Origin: Bacillota bacterium
Lineage (GTDB): Bacteria > Bacillota_E > Sulfobacillia > Sulfobacillales > Sulfobacillaceae
Direction of reading: 5' to 3'
NCBI GenBank assembly: GCA_021820165.1
Contig: JAKADW010000045.1
Coordinates: 1-10,565 of the forward strand
Length of the DNA: 10,565 nucleotides
The position numbers and the translations under genes were made by a program. The notes below the pieces were generated by a model. The model saw only the letters and a list, made by a program, of their open reading frames with translations. It made no database searches and was not told the DNA's origin. This document shows, piece by piece, positions 1-7,258 of the stretch. The first letter of the stretch is position 1, and each line of letters starts with the position of its first letter.

Positions 1-1
1 G

Positions 2-664
2 CTTATGGCCCGCGACCGCGAGAAGCTGTCCCGCGTCGTGGCGCGCTGGCCGGAGATGAAGGATGCCCTCGTGGTTCCCGCCGACGTGCGAGAGGTTGAA
101 CAAGTGGAAGCGGCCGCCCAAATGGTGGAGGAACGCTATGGCCACCTGGACCTCTTAGTGAACAACGCTGGGGGCTCGTTCAAAGCTCCAGCACGGAACT
201 TATCGCCGCGGGGTTTTCTTGCCGTGGTCGCCATTAATCTGGCTGGTCCCTTCATCGTCTCGCGGACCTTCTTGCCGCTCTTGGAGCGGCAAGGCGGGGC
301 GATTATCAACATCGGATCGACGGCCGGACGTGACATGGCACCGAACATGGTCGCGTACGGCGCCAGCAAGGCGGGCCTAGTGAACATGACTCGGACTCTG
401 GCAGCGGAATGGGGGCCCCGGGTGCGGGTGAACTGCGTGGCCCCCGGGCCGATTCTTACCGAGGCGGCCAAGCAGGTTCTCTACGACAGTAATCCCGAGC
501 TTATTAACCGGGCGGCAGCACGCCGCTCGGTCGGGCTCCTCGGGTCGCCCGACGATGTGGCCGAGGCGGTTTTGTTTATCGCCCGATCTCCATACATCAA
601 CGGTACCGTGCTCTACGTCGACGGAGGGCCGGAGGGTTTAGGAGGGGAGGAGGCACATGTTTGA
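2..664 (+). CDS. Short-chain dehydrogenase/reductase (SDR), N-terminus cut off by window edge
   Basis: This is a classical SDR oxidoreductase using NAD(P)(H). The frame is open to the left edge, and the TGxxxGIG dinucleotide-binding motif that starts the fold is absent, so the true start lies upstream; the ATG at 5 is internal. Counting from that ATG, the NNAG motif is at residues 53-56, the structural Asn at 79, the catalytic Ser near 105, and the catalytic YGASK motif gives Tyr118 and Lys122. APGPI (146-150) and DGG (206-208) are typical C-terminal SDR signatures. The stop overlaps the next gene by 8 bases. Beside a hydratase pair and acyl-CoA dehydrogenases, a 3-hydroxyacyl-CoA dehydrogenase role is the best guess, since in MFE-2-type pathways an SDR oxidises the (R)-3-hydroxyacyl-CoA made by a MaoC hydratase. 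A 2,4-dienoyl-CoA or other reductase role is possible. The family call is sure; the substrate is inference. Confidence 0.93.
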   Translation, partial: LMARDREKLSRVVARWPEMKDALVVPADVREVEQVEAAAQMVEERYGHLDLLVNNAGGSFKAPARNLSPRGFLAVVAINLAGPFIVSRTFLPLLERQGGAIINIGSTAGRDMAPNMVAYGASKAGLVNMTRTLAAEWGPRVRVNCVAPGPILTEAAKQVLYDSNPELINRAAARRSVGLLGSPDDVAEAVLFIARSPYINGTVLYVDGGPEGLGGEEAHV

Positions 665-1100
665 CGTTGACCCGGGTTGGATCGGGGCACGGAGCATTGT
701 TGCCGTTACTGAAATCGAAAAGGGGACCATTCGGCGTTTTGCTCAGGCCCTGGGCGAGACTAACCCGATCTATTTCGACGAAGAGGCGGCCCGTGCGGCG
801 GGGTACCCGAGTCTTCTGGCCCCGCCAACCTTTGCCATTACGCTCACGAGAAATCCCATCCCCGGGCTTACGATGCCGCGGGCAGGGGTGATTCACGGTG
901 AGCAAGAGTTTCTCTACGGACGGGCCATGACGGCTGGCGACCGAATTAGTGTCTCCGGTTGGTTGGCCGAGGTCCGTGAGGTCAAAGGCCGTCGTGGGCC
1001 CATGACGCTGGTGACCCTTCTTACCGAGGGATGCCACGCCGATGGCACATTGGCCTTTCAGTCGCGGTCGGTGCTGATTATTCCGAAGGGGGTGGCCTAA
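657..1100 (+). CDS. MaoC/FAS1-type hotdog dehydratase half, probable non-catalytic subunit
   Basis: A 147-residue single-hotdog protein of the MaoC N-terminal / FAS1-like dehydratase group, similar in layout to mycobacterial HadA/HadC. The region GETNPIYFDEEAARAAGY (residues 33-50) aligns with the hydratase-2 motif GDxNPxH, but the catalytic Asp is Glu34 and the catalytic His is Tyr39. The following APPTF (55-59) is typical of the group. The motif therefore looks inactive, and the protein probably pairs with the next gene product, as HadA pairs with HadB or as the two halves of eukaryotic hydratase 2 fold together. The ATG at 657 is preceded by a long purine-rich Shine-Dalgarno stretch (641-653) inside the SDR gene, giving an 8-base overlap and likely coupling. 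The next gene starts one base after this stop. The family is well supported; the structural-subunit role is inferred from the motif changes. Confidence 0.88.
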   Translation: MFDVDPGWIGARSIVAVTEIEKGTIRRFAQALGETNPIYFDEEAARAAGYPSLLAPPTFAITLTRNPIPGLTMPRAGVIHGEQEFLYGRAMTAGDRISVSGWLAEVREVKGRRGPMTLVTLLTEGCHADGTLAFQSRSVLIIPKGVA

Positions 1101-1101
1101 C

Positions 1102-1521
1102 GTGTGGGAAGCCGGCGAGACAGTCGAGGTAGGCCCGTTTCAATTGAGTCGGGAGGACATCGTCCGCTATGCGGGGGCTTCGGGCGACTTTAATCCCATT
1201 CATTACGACCAAGAGCGTGCTCGAAGTTTTGGGCTTCCTGGTGTCATCGCCCACGGCATGCTAAGCATGGGGGTGCTAGCGCGGGTACTTGGCGAGGCCG
1301 CCCCTCCAGGCTCTCAACTCGAGCGCTATGGAGTACGGTTTCGGGCCATGGTGGAGCCCCACGATCTCCTGAGAGCAACCATTCGGGTGGTGTCGGTGGG
1401 TGAGGATGGGAAGGCCTCTTTGGACCTGGCCTTAACCCATGCCGATGGGCGCACGGCTCTTAGTGGCACGGCCGTGCTGCGTTTTCGAGACGCCACCATG
1501 ACAGGGTCGAATCGTCGATGA
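1102..1521 (+). CDS. MaoC-like (R)-specific enoyl-CoA hydratase, catalytic subunit
   Basis: A 139-residue hotdog hydratase that adds water to trans-2-enoyl-CoA. The hydratase-2 motif is intact: GDFNPIHYD at residues 28-36, with catalytic Asp29 and His34 and the helix that follows (QERARSFGLPG), then IAHGM (49-53), a usual MaoC segment. The start is GTG at 1102, one base after the previous stop, with a GGGGGTGG ribosome binding site at about 1087-1094. The stop overlaps the next start in an ATGA arrangement. Together with the preceding catalytically degenerate homologue it most likely forms a heterodimer in which this subunit supplies the active site, as in HadAB or ChsH1-ChsH2. It probably acts between the acyl-CoA dehydrogenases and the SDR or thiolase-like protein of the same operon. 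A role in fatty acid synthesis instead of breakdown is less likely given the acyl-CoA dehydrogenases and acyl-CoA synthetase beside it. Confidence 0.92.
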   Translation: MWEAGETVEVGPFQLSREDIVRYAGASGDFNPIHYDQERARSFGLPGVIAHGMLSMGVLARVLGEAAPPGSQLERYGVRFRAMVEPHDLLRATIRVVSVGEDGKASLDLALTHADGRTALSGTAVLRFRDATMTGSNRR

Positions 1522-2774
1522 ATCGGTTGAATCGGCATATTTGGCTCGGGGACGCCAGCGAGGCCCTAGAAATGGTCCGTAAGGGAGCCACCCGTTTGGT
1601 GGACCTACGCGCCGAAGCGTCACCTCTCTGTTTAAGTGTGCCAGTAGCCCATTTCCCGCTCCAAGACGAGCGGCCGGGTCAACAGGCCATGTTAAGTCAG
1701 GCGGCGCGATGGGTCCTTGACGAGACTCGAGCGGGGGAAGTCGTGGGCATCTACTGCCAGGCTGGCAACTCCCGTACGGCGGCGGTGGCGGCCCTAGCGC
1801 TCGCATACGCGGGACATTCGTACGACGAAGCCATCCGAATGGTTCGAGCGGCACGACCCACAGCCCTTCCGGCTATGAGTCTTGAGCAAAGTCTCCAAGA
1901 GGTTGCCACTTGCTGGCACGACTCTGGTCTCACCCATCTATTCATCTCCGTGGACAACATGAGAATCCATGTGGTTCATCGCCCGGGTGGCGGCCCTCAA
2001 GTGGTATTGCTCCATGGCGTCTACGGTAGCTGGACCCACTGGGCGGCACTTCTCCCCGCGCTATCTGACTTGGACCTTTGGCTTCTTGACATGCCGGGTT
2101 ATGGGGAGTCCGACGACTGGCTCGGGAATTTTGACTTCCCCGGCTACCTTGAGACGTTGGCCGGCGCCATATCGCAATTAGGACTCCGCGGCGCGGTGCT
2201 CGGCGGCTACTCATTTGGAGCCTATCTGGCGCTTTCCCTAATGGAGCGCGATCCTGGGTTAGCTGAGGCCGGGGTTCTGGTCTCGCTGGTAGGGCGGGTG
2301 GGCGATGCGTCTCGTCACTGGCGCGTTGAAGAACGGCGCTTCCCGCCCGAACCGCTCTTTGATGACCGCCTTGCTGTCGTGGAGGCCAACTTACGGGCCA
2401 TTCATTTTGGTGAACCTGCCAATGTGTCGTCTCAGGCGATCTACACCACCTATCACAATATTTGGCGGACTCGGCTCGGACCCCGTCGTATGCGCAACAC
2501 CCACTCCAGTCGCGTCAATCCCTTGGTGGTCCTCGGCCACATTGAAAAGCCGGTTCTGATGATTTGGGGGGGAAAGGATCCGTACTGCCAGCCCAAGGTT
2601 TCCGACTGGGAGAAAGCCGTGCTTCGTGCGCAGCCGAGGGTTGAGACCCATGTCGTTCAAGGGGCGGCCCACTGGGTTCAAGAAGAGGATCCAAGCACGG
2701 TGGCCGCTGCGATTAGGGACTTTGTCAGTGTCCGTAGAGGACACACAGGGAAAGGGGATTTCCATGGAATTTAG
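1518..2774 (+). CDS. Fusion of dual-specificity-phosphatase-like domain and alpha/beta hydrolase
   Basis: A 418-residue two-domain protein. Residues 1-130 look like a dual-specificity phosphatase: IWLGD near the start (8-12), VVDLR-like LVDLR (27-31), a candidate general acid Asp50 in PLQDERPG, and the CX5R loop YCQAGNSRT with Cys80 and Arg86. The usual His before Cys is Tyr79. EA (104-105) and ARP (112-114) fit the end of that fold. Residues 145-405 are an alpha/beta hydrolase: HG oxyanion motif at 166-167, nucleophile elbow GYSFG with Ser232, acid Asp354 in GGKDPY, and His385 in GAAHW. Both active sites appear complete. No signal peptide or membrane segment is seen. It starts by ATGA overlap with the hydratase and ends 11 bases inside the next gene, so it is part of the operon. 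Thioesterase, esterase or C-C hydrolase action on a pathway intermediate is possible for the second domain. What the phosphatase-like domain acts on is unknown. Confidence 0.87.
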   Translation: MNRLNRHIWLGDASEALEMVRKGATRLVDLRAEASPLCLSVPVAHFPLQDERPGQQAMLSQAARWVLDETRAGEVVGIYCQAGNSRTAAVAALALAYAGHSYDEAIRMVRAARPTALPAMSLEQSLQEVATCWHDSGLTHLFISVDNMRIHVVHRPGGGPQVVLLHGVYGSWTHWAALLPALSDLDLWLLDMPGYGESDDWLGNFDFPGYLETLAGAISQLGLRGAVLGGYSFGAYLALSLMERDPGLAEAGVLVSLVGRVGDASRHWRVEERRFPPEPLFDDRLAVVEANLRAIHFGEPANVSSQAIYTTYHNIWRTRLGPRRMRNTHSSRVNPLVVLGHIEKPVLMIWGGKDPYCQPKVSDWEKAVLRAQPRVETHVVQGAAHWVQEEDPSTVAAAIRDFVSVRRGHTGKGDFHGI

Positions 2775-3912
2775 CTTTTCTGATGAACAGCACATGATGT
2801 ACGAGAGCGTCTTGGGTCTATTCCGCCAAGAGGCGGGCCCCGCGCTCTGCCGGAAAACCTACGAGACCGGGGCCGAAGTAGCCAAGAGCCTGGCCGGGAC
2901 CTTAGCCGATCAAGGGATCTTGGGTGCGGGTGCCGCCGAACTATACGGGGGTAGCGAGTTAACACTCTTAGACTCTGCGCTGGTGTTCGAAGCCGCCGGT
3001 CAAACCTTGTTGCCCTTCCCCTTGATTGAAAACTATGTGGCAGCCACCCTAGTGGATCGGTATGGAGACGAGGCCCAGAAACAGCACTGGCTTTCGGCGA
3101 TGGTGAGCGGTACGGTCATTCCCACTCTGGCTTGGGGCAATGTCAAAGACGGATTCGGTCAGGAGGGGGTGCAGGCCGTACGGCAGGGTGGCGTGTTGCG
3201 TCTTTACGGCCGACGCAAATTCGTGCCCTTTCTTGAAGCCGCAGGGGTGGTGCTGATGCCCGTTTATGCCACGGATGTCAATGCTATCATGTTGGTTTTG
3301 TGTGACCCGACCCAAGAAGGGGTGAGCGTCGAGTCTTTGGAGAGCATGGATGGTTCCTACCCCTTAGGGGCCATTTCTTTAAACGGCTACCGAGTGCGGG
3401 ACGGGGAGCTGGTGGCCGGGGGGCGGGAAGCCTGGGCTTTTGCCCACACCATGGGGCTTGTCGCCCTTGCCCAAGAGGCGTTAGGGGTGGCGGAAGAGGC
3501 GTTTCGACGCGCTTTGGACTATGTCAAAGTGCGCGAACAGTTCGGGGGACCGGTGGGTCGCTTTCAGGCGGTCAAGCATACGGCCGCCGACGACTATCTC
3601 ATGTTGGAAAGCGCGCGCGTCGCGAATCGCTATGCTTCCTGGTTGGTGAGCGAGAAGAGTCCCGAGAGTCCGCTTTATGCCGCCATGGCCAAAGCGTATG
3701 CGAGTGACACTGCTCGCCGGGTGACGGGCGATGCGATTCAACTCCATGGCGGGATTGGCTTTACCTGGGAGAGCGACATGCACCTCTATTTCAAGCGTGC
3801 CTGGCGATTGGCCTCCGAACTCGGTCGGGCCACAGATTTACGGGAAGAGATGGCGCGGCTGGTGATTGACCGCGGGGAAGAGGAGGGGGATGGCTATGGA
3901 TTTACAATTTAA
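2764..3912 (+). CDS. Acyl-CoA dehydrogenase family protein, probable non-catalytic partner subunit
   Basis: A 382-residue acyl-CoA dehydrogenase fold of the FadE28-like type. The ATG at 2764 is chosen over upstream in-frame codons because MEFSFSDEQ is the normal start of this family and AAGGGGA lies 5-6 bases before it; the gene then overlaps the previous one by 11 bases. FAD-contacting REQFG is at 257-261, RFQAVKH at 266-272 and the family C-terminal block LHGGIGFTWESDMHLYFKR at 328-346. Neither usual catalytic glutamate is seen: no EGTSQ-like block follows the C-terminal motif, and the isovaleryl-type helix position falls on Gly231 or Met230 by my hand alignment. The FAD-side WxxTE-like segment is also replaced (TLAWGNVKD, 121-129). 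With a second dehydrogenase gene directly after, this fits the helper subunit of an alpha2beta2 enzyme. The family is certain; the lack of catalysis is inferred. Confidence 0.9.
   Translation: MEFSFSDEQHMMYESVLGLFRQEAGPALCRKTYETGAEVAKSLAGTLADQGILGAGAAELYGGSELTLLDSALVFEAAGQTLLPFPLIENYVAATLVDRYGDEAQKQHWLSAMVSGTVIPTLAWGNVKDGFGQEGVQAVRQGGVLRLYGRRKFVPFLEAAGVVLMPVYATDVNAIMLVLCDPTQEGVSVESLESMDGSYPLGAISLNGYRVRDGELVAGGREAWAFAHTMGLVALAQEALGVAEEAFRRALDYVKVREQFGGPVGRFQAVKHTAADDYLMLESARVANRYASWLVSEKSPESPLYAAMAKAYASDTARRVTGDAIQLHGGIGFTWESDMHLYFKRAWRLASELGRATDLREEMARLVIDRGEEEGDGYGFTI
3881..3886 (+). promoter_or_regulatory. Ribosome binding site deciding the start of the second acyl-CoA dehydrogenase
   Basis: A perfect AGGAGG lies inside the end of the preceding dehydrogenase gene. 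It is 9 bases from the ATG at 3896 but only 3 bases from the ATG at 3890, and the frame also has a TTG at 3866 upstream of it. The spacing and the family-typical N-terminus MDLQFNAEHEAFR favour 3896. Confidence 0.7.
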
Positions 3913-5092
3913 TGCCGAGCACGAAGCTTTTCGGGAACGGGTCCGTACCTTTCTCCAAGAAGTCCTGCCCGATGGATGGGGGACGCCCAAGCATCCTATC
4001 CCCACGGGCGCTTCGGCGCAGGCCGAACTGGGGATATGGTGGGAACGTACCGTCTACGCCCATGGATTTCAGGGCATCTCGTGGCCCCAAGAATATGGCG
4101 GGCAAGGGCTTTCCTGGGTCGAGCAGGTCATTTTTTCGGAAGAGTGCGCGCGGGCCAACGCGCCCGCTGGGGTCAACGGTCTTGGCCGGGGACTCTTGGG
4201 TCCCACCTTGTTGGTGGAAGGCAACGAGGCCCAAAAGCGCCGTTTTATCCCGCCGCTTTTAGCCGGTGAGGAAATTTGGTGCCAGGGCTATTCGGAGCCC
4301 AATGCGGGGTCCGATTTGGCGTCATTGACCACCCGGGCCGTACTAGAGGGCGATGAGTGGGTGATCACGGGCCAGAAGATTTGGACCTCCTATGCGCACT
4401 TGGCCGACTGGTGTTTTGTCTTGGCGCGTACGGATCCCTCGGTGCCCAAGCATCGGGGCATTACCTTCTTTCTGGTGCCCATGCATCAACCGGGCGTCAA
4501 GGTCGAGCCGTTAGTGCAGTTAACGGGTGAGGCGCATTTCAACAGCGTGACATTTGATGGAGCACGGACGGCCCGGGAGAATGTGGTGGGGGCGGTCAAC
4601 GATGGTTGGCGAGTAGCCAACACCATCTTGTCGTTTGAACGTGGCACCACGATTGTCGGCCGTCATGCCCACTACTTGAGGGAGTTTGAAACCCTGCTCG
4701 GGGTAGCGCGTCGGGCGGAAGGTGCCAATGGCTCGATTGCCAAAGACCCCCACTATCGCGATCGCCTGATGAAGCTTTGGAGCGATATTGAGATTCTTCG
4801 GCTTCATGGCTACCAAGTCATCACCCAGTTGCAGCAGAGAAGCCGGCTCGGTCCTGAGGCGTCGATGTTGAAGCTTTACTACAGCGAGATGCATAAGCGA
4901 CTCGGGGAGTTAGCCATGGAGGTACTAGGAGGTGCTATGCCCTATAGCGGAGGGCTCGACAGTGAAGGCGGCGGCAGCTTGCACCGGGATTTTTTGTGGT
5001 CCCGGGCGGAGACGATTTTTGCCGGCACCTCAGAGATTCAAAAAAATGTGATTGCTGAACGGGTCTTAGGGCTTCCCAAGGACAGCCGCTGA
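3896..5092 (+). CDS. Acyl-CoA dehydrogenase, probable catalytic subunit of a heteromeric pair
   Basis: A 398-residue FAD-dependent acyl-CoA dehydrogenase that would introduce the alpha,beta double bond. The family signature GYSEPNAGSDLASL is at 131-144, GQKIWTSYAHLADW at 159-172, the FERGTT segment at 247-252 and the C-terminal FAGTSEIQKNVIAERVLGLP at 375-394. The medium-chain-type catalytic Glu (EGTSQ) is Ala376 here, whereas Glu248 in LSFERG sits where isovaleryl-CoA dehydrogenase carries its base, so Glu248 is the likely catalytic residue. The gene overlaps the upstream dehydrogenase by 17 bases. Tight coupling of a dehydrogenase that has a base with one that seems to lack it recalls the FadE28-FadE29 and FadE26-FadE27 heterotetramers of actinobacteria, which act on bulky or branched acyl-CoAs. 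The electron acceptor would be ETF, which is not encoded in this window. Family certain, pairing inferred. Confidence 0.94.
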   Translation: MDLQFNAEHEAFRERVRTFLQEVLPDGWGTPKHPIPTGASAQAELGIWWERTVYAHGFQGISWPQEYGGQGLSWVEQVIFSEECARANAPAGVNGLGRGLLGPTLLVEGNEAQKRRFIPPLLAGEEIWCQGYSEPNAGSDLASLTTRAVLEGDEWVITGQKIWTSYAHLADWCFVLARTDPSVPKHRGITFFLVPMHQPGVKVEPLVQLTGEAHFNSVTFDGARTARENVVGAVNDGWRVANTILSFERGTTIVGRHAHYLREFETLLGVARRAEGANGSIAKDPHYRDRLMKLWSDIEILRLHGYQVITQLQQRSRLGPEASMLKLYYSEMHKRLGELAMEVLGGAMPYSGGLDSEGGGSLHRDFLWSRAETIFAGTSEIQKNVIAERVLGLPKDSR

Positions 5093-5106
5093 GAGGAGGG
5101 CATCCG

Positions 5107-7257
5107 ATGAGTCAAATAGGCTCTCTGAAAGAACGTCTAGATGGGCTGTTTCGGCCTCACTCGGTGGCGTTGGTTGGGGCGACCGACAACTCGCGCTGGT
5201 CCCTCAATACCTTTCAGAATCTCCAGCAGTGCGGATTTTCCGGGCCGGTCTATCTCGTTCACCCGCGGCATCGGCACGTTCATGGTCAAAGAGCCTATGC
5301 CTCGCTTCAAGAACTTCCCGAGCGCCCCGATTTGCTCTATGTGATGGTCCCCGCCGACGTGGTGACGGGGGTTATCAAAGAAGCCGGGGAAATGGGAATC
5401 CATTACGCGGTCGTGCTTACGGCCGGGTTCTCGGAGACCGGCCCCGAGGGGGCGCGCTTAGAGGCCCACCTTCATTTACTGGCGCTCCGCTACGACATGA
5501 TCATCCTTGGCCCTAACGGCAACGGCTTCATTAACTCTCAGGCGGGAATAGTTCCCTATGGTCTTTTGGTGACGCCGCCGCTTCGTCGGGGACCGGTAGG
5601 GCTCATTCTTCAGAGTGGCGCCTTGGCGTCGACCGCCCTGGGTTTTGCTCGCAATCATGCCATTGGCCTCTCTCTGTTGGTATCTATGGGCAATGAAATG
5701 ATGGTCGCTTGCACCGACGTGATGGAATATTTGATTGATGATCCGGCAACCCGCGTGATTGCGCTCTTTCTCGAGTCGATTCGCGATGCCGGCGCTTTTC
5801 GCCATGCCGCCCAGCGGGCTTTTCAGGCGGGTAAGCCGGTGGTCGCTCTAAAAGTCGGGAAAAGTTCCGTAAGCCAAAGAACTGCCATGGCTCATACCGG
5901 TGCTCTGGTAGGCAACGACGCCGTCAATGCCGCGGCACTTCGGCAATTTGGAGTGATACGGGTGGAATCGGTTGAGGATTTGTTGCTAACAGCCGGATTT
6001 TTAGGAAGCGCCCCGCCCTTGACGGGGACGCGCATGGGAGTCATCACGCCCTCTGGTGGGGCTTCTGATATCGTCGCCGATCGGGCCGACGAAGAGGGAC
6101 TCCAATTGCCCGACTTCTCGCCCGGGGTGAAGGCGCGCCTGAGGACGGTTGTGCCATCTTTTGCGACCTTGCACAACCCGCTAGACGTGACGGGCTACGT
6201 GGTGGTGGATCCGAGCCTCACGCGTCGTGCCCTTGAGGTAGCCGTGGACGACGAGAACTTCGACTTTCTACTCACCTTCGTGACCTTGCCGACTCATCGA
6301 AGCCCTAATCCTGAACGGTTTCGTGCCGCCTTCAGGGCGTTGGGCGAGCTGAAGGCCAAGGCCAATAAACCGCTGCTAGCTGCCACGGAGACGCTCACTG
6401 ATATTCCCGAGCTGGCCCAGGAGATGATTGAGGCCGCCGACATTCAGGTGTTAGGTGGGATTGAGCATGGACTTCGTGTGCTCCGTCGGGCCGTTTGGTG
6501 GCATCAACGTCGGCGACTAGCGACAGAGGAGGTGGGTCCTCCTCGACGGGTGCTGTTGGACCTTGGTCCGCAACGGCCGGAAGGTGTGTGGGGGGAATGG
6601 CGAGCCCGTCATCTATTAGAAGCGGCCGGAATCCCCGTGACGCCGGCCGCCTTGGCGCGAAACCCCCAGGAGTGCAGGATGATAGCGGAGCGGATCGGCT
6701 ATCCGGTGGTGCTTAAAATTGCCTCGGATGAGGTGGTGCATAAAAGTGACGTGGGTGGTGTGGTATTAGATATTCGAGATCCCGAGGCGGTAGAGGGAGC
6801 GGCGGAAGACCTCTTGAGGCGACTTAGAAACGCGGCCCTGGGGGCCAATATTGAAGGCATTTTAATCGAGCCGATGCGGCGTCAAGGACACGAACTTTTG
6901 GTGTCTCTCAGTCGTGATCCCGGGTGGGGAGTGGTGCTGACGGTGGCGTTGGGAGGCATTTGGGTGGAAATCTTCCAAGATCGTGCCATCCGGGTGCTTC
7001 CGGTAAGTCGTGGCGAGGTCCGGGTCATGCTGGACGAACTCCGTGGTAGCCGCGTGTTAAAGGGGGGCCGTGGTCAACCACAAGCCGATGTGGAGCGTCT
7101 CACCGATGTGATTTTTTCCGTCGGGCAATTGGCCGAGTCACTTGGCGATCATCTGGATACATTGGAAATCAACCCACTATGGGTGAGCGGTCATACCATC
7201 GAGGTGTTGGATGCCCTCATTGTCTGGCGTCAACCGTCTCAGGAGGAGGCCCAATAA
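5107..7257 (+). CDS. NDP-forming acyl-CoA synthetase (fused alpha and beta parts)
   Basis: A 716-residue single-chain member of the ADP-forming acetyl-CoA synthetase / succinyl-CoA ligase superfamily. It would join a carboxylic acid to CoA with ATP (giving ADP and phosphate), or run in reverse. Domains in order: CoA-binding Rossmann domain (about 10-140, FRPHSVALVGAT at 15-26 and GPNGNGF at 135-141), two succinyl-CoA-ligase flavodoxin-like domains (about 160-460), a linker, and a C-terminal ATP-grasp domain (about 490-710). The phosphorylated His is His263 in AHTGAL, and the second conserved His of the ATP-grasp part is His545 in HKSDVGG. GGIWVEIFQD (616-625) and LEINPLWV (686-693) are further family blocks. 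An AGGAGG at 5094-5099 is 7 bases before the ATG. Length and order are normal for the fused form. In this operon it probably activates the acid that the dehydrogenase pair then uses, or recovers ATP from a CoA ester product. Confidence 0.93.
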   Translation: MSQIGSLKERLDGLFRPHSVALVGATDNSRWSLNTFQNLQQCGFSGPVYLVHPRHRHVHGQRAYASLQELPERPDLLYVMVPADVVTGVIKEAGEMGIHYAVVLTAGFSETGPEGARLEAHLHLLALRYDMIILGPNGNGFINSQAGIVPYGLLVTPPLRRGPVGLILQSGALASTALGFARNHAIGLSLLVSMGNEMMVACTDVMEYLIDDPATRVIALFLESIRDAGAFRHAAQRAFQAGKPVVALKVGKSSVSQRTAMAHTGALVGNDAVNAAALRQFGVIRVESVEDLLLTAGFLGSAPPLTGTRMGVITPSGGASDIVADRADEEGLQLPDFSPGVKARLRTVVPSFATLHNPLDVTGYVVVDPSLTRRALEVAVDDENFDFLLTFVTLPTHRSPNPERFRAAFRALGELKAKANKPLLAATETLTDIPELAQEMIEAADIQVLGGIEHGLRVLRRAVWWHQRRRLATEEVGPPRRVLLDLGPQRPEGVWGEWRARHLLEAAGIPVTPAALARNPQECRMIAERIGYPVVLKIASDEVVHKSDVGGVVLDIRDPEAVEGAAEDLLRRLRNAALGANIEGILIEPMRRQGHELLVSLSRDPGWGVVLTVALGGIWVEIFQDRAIRVLPVSRGEVRVMLDELRGSRVLKGGRGQPQADVERLTDVIFSVGQLAESLGDHLDTLEINPLWVSGHTIEVLDALIVWRQPSQEEAQ

Positions 7258-7258
7258 T

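Noticed and set aside
661..891. Plus-strand frame inside the first MaoC gene
   Set aside because: Overlaps a clear MaoC coding frame and its composition (Arg/Pro/Leu-rich) is that of an out-of-frame shadow.
136..1037. Minus-strand open frames opposite the SDR and the first MaoC gene
   Set aside because: They are antisense to well-supported genes, have no recognisable domains and are rich in residues typical of reverse-frame reading.
2626..2763. Upstream extension of the first acyl-CoA dehydrogenase
   Set aside because: The extra 46 residues overlap the hydrolase gene and are not family-like; ATG 2764 with its own ribosome binding site gives the normal N-terminus.
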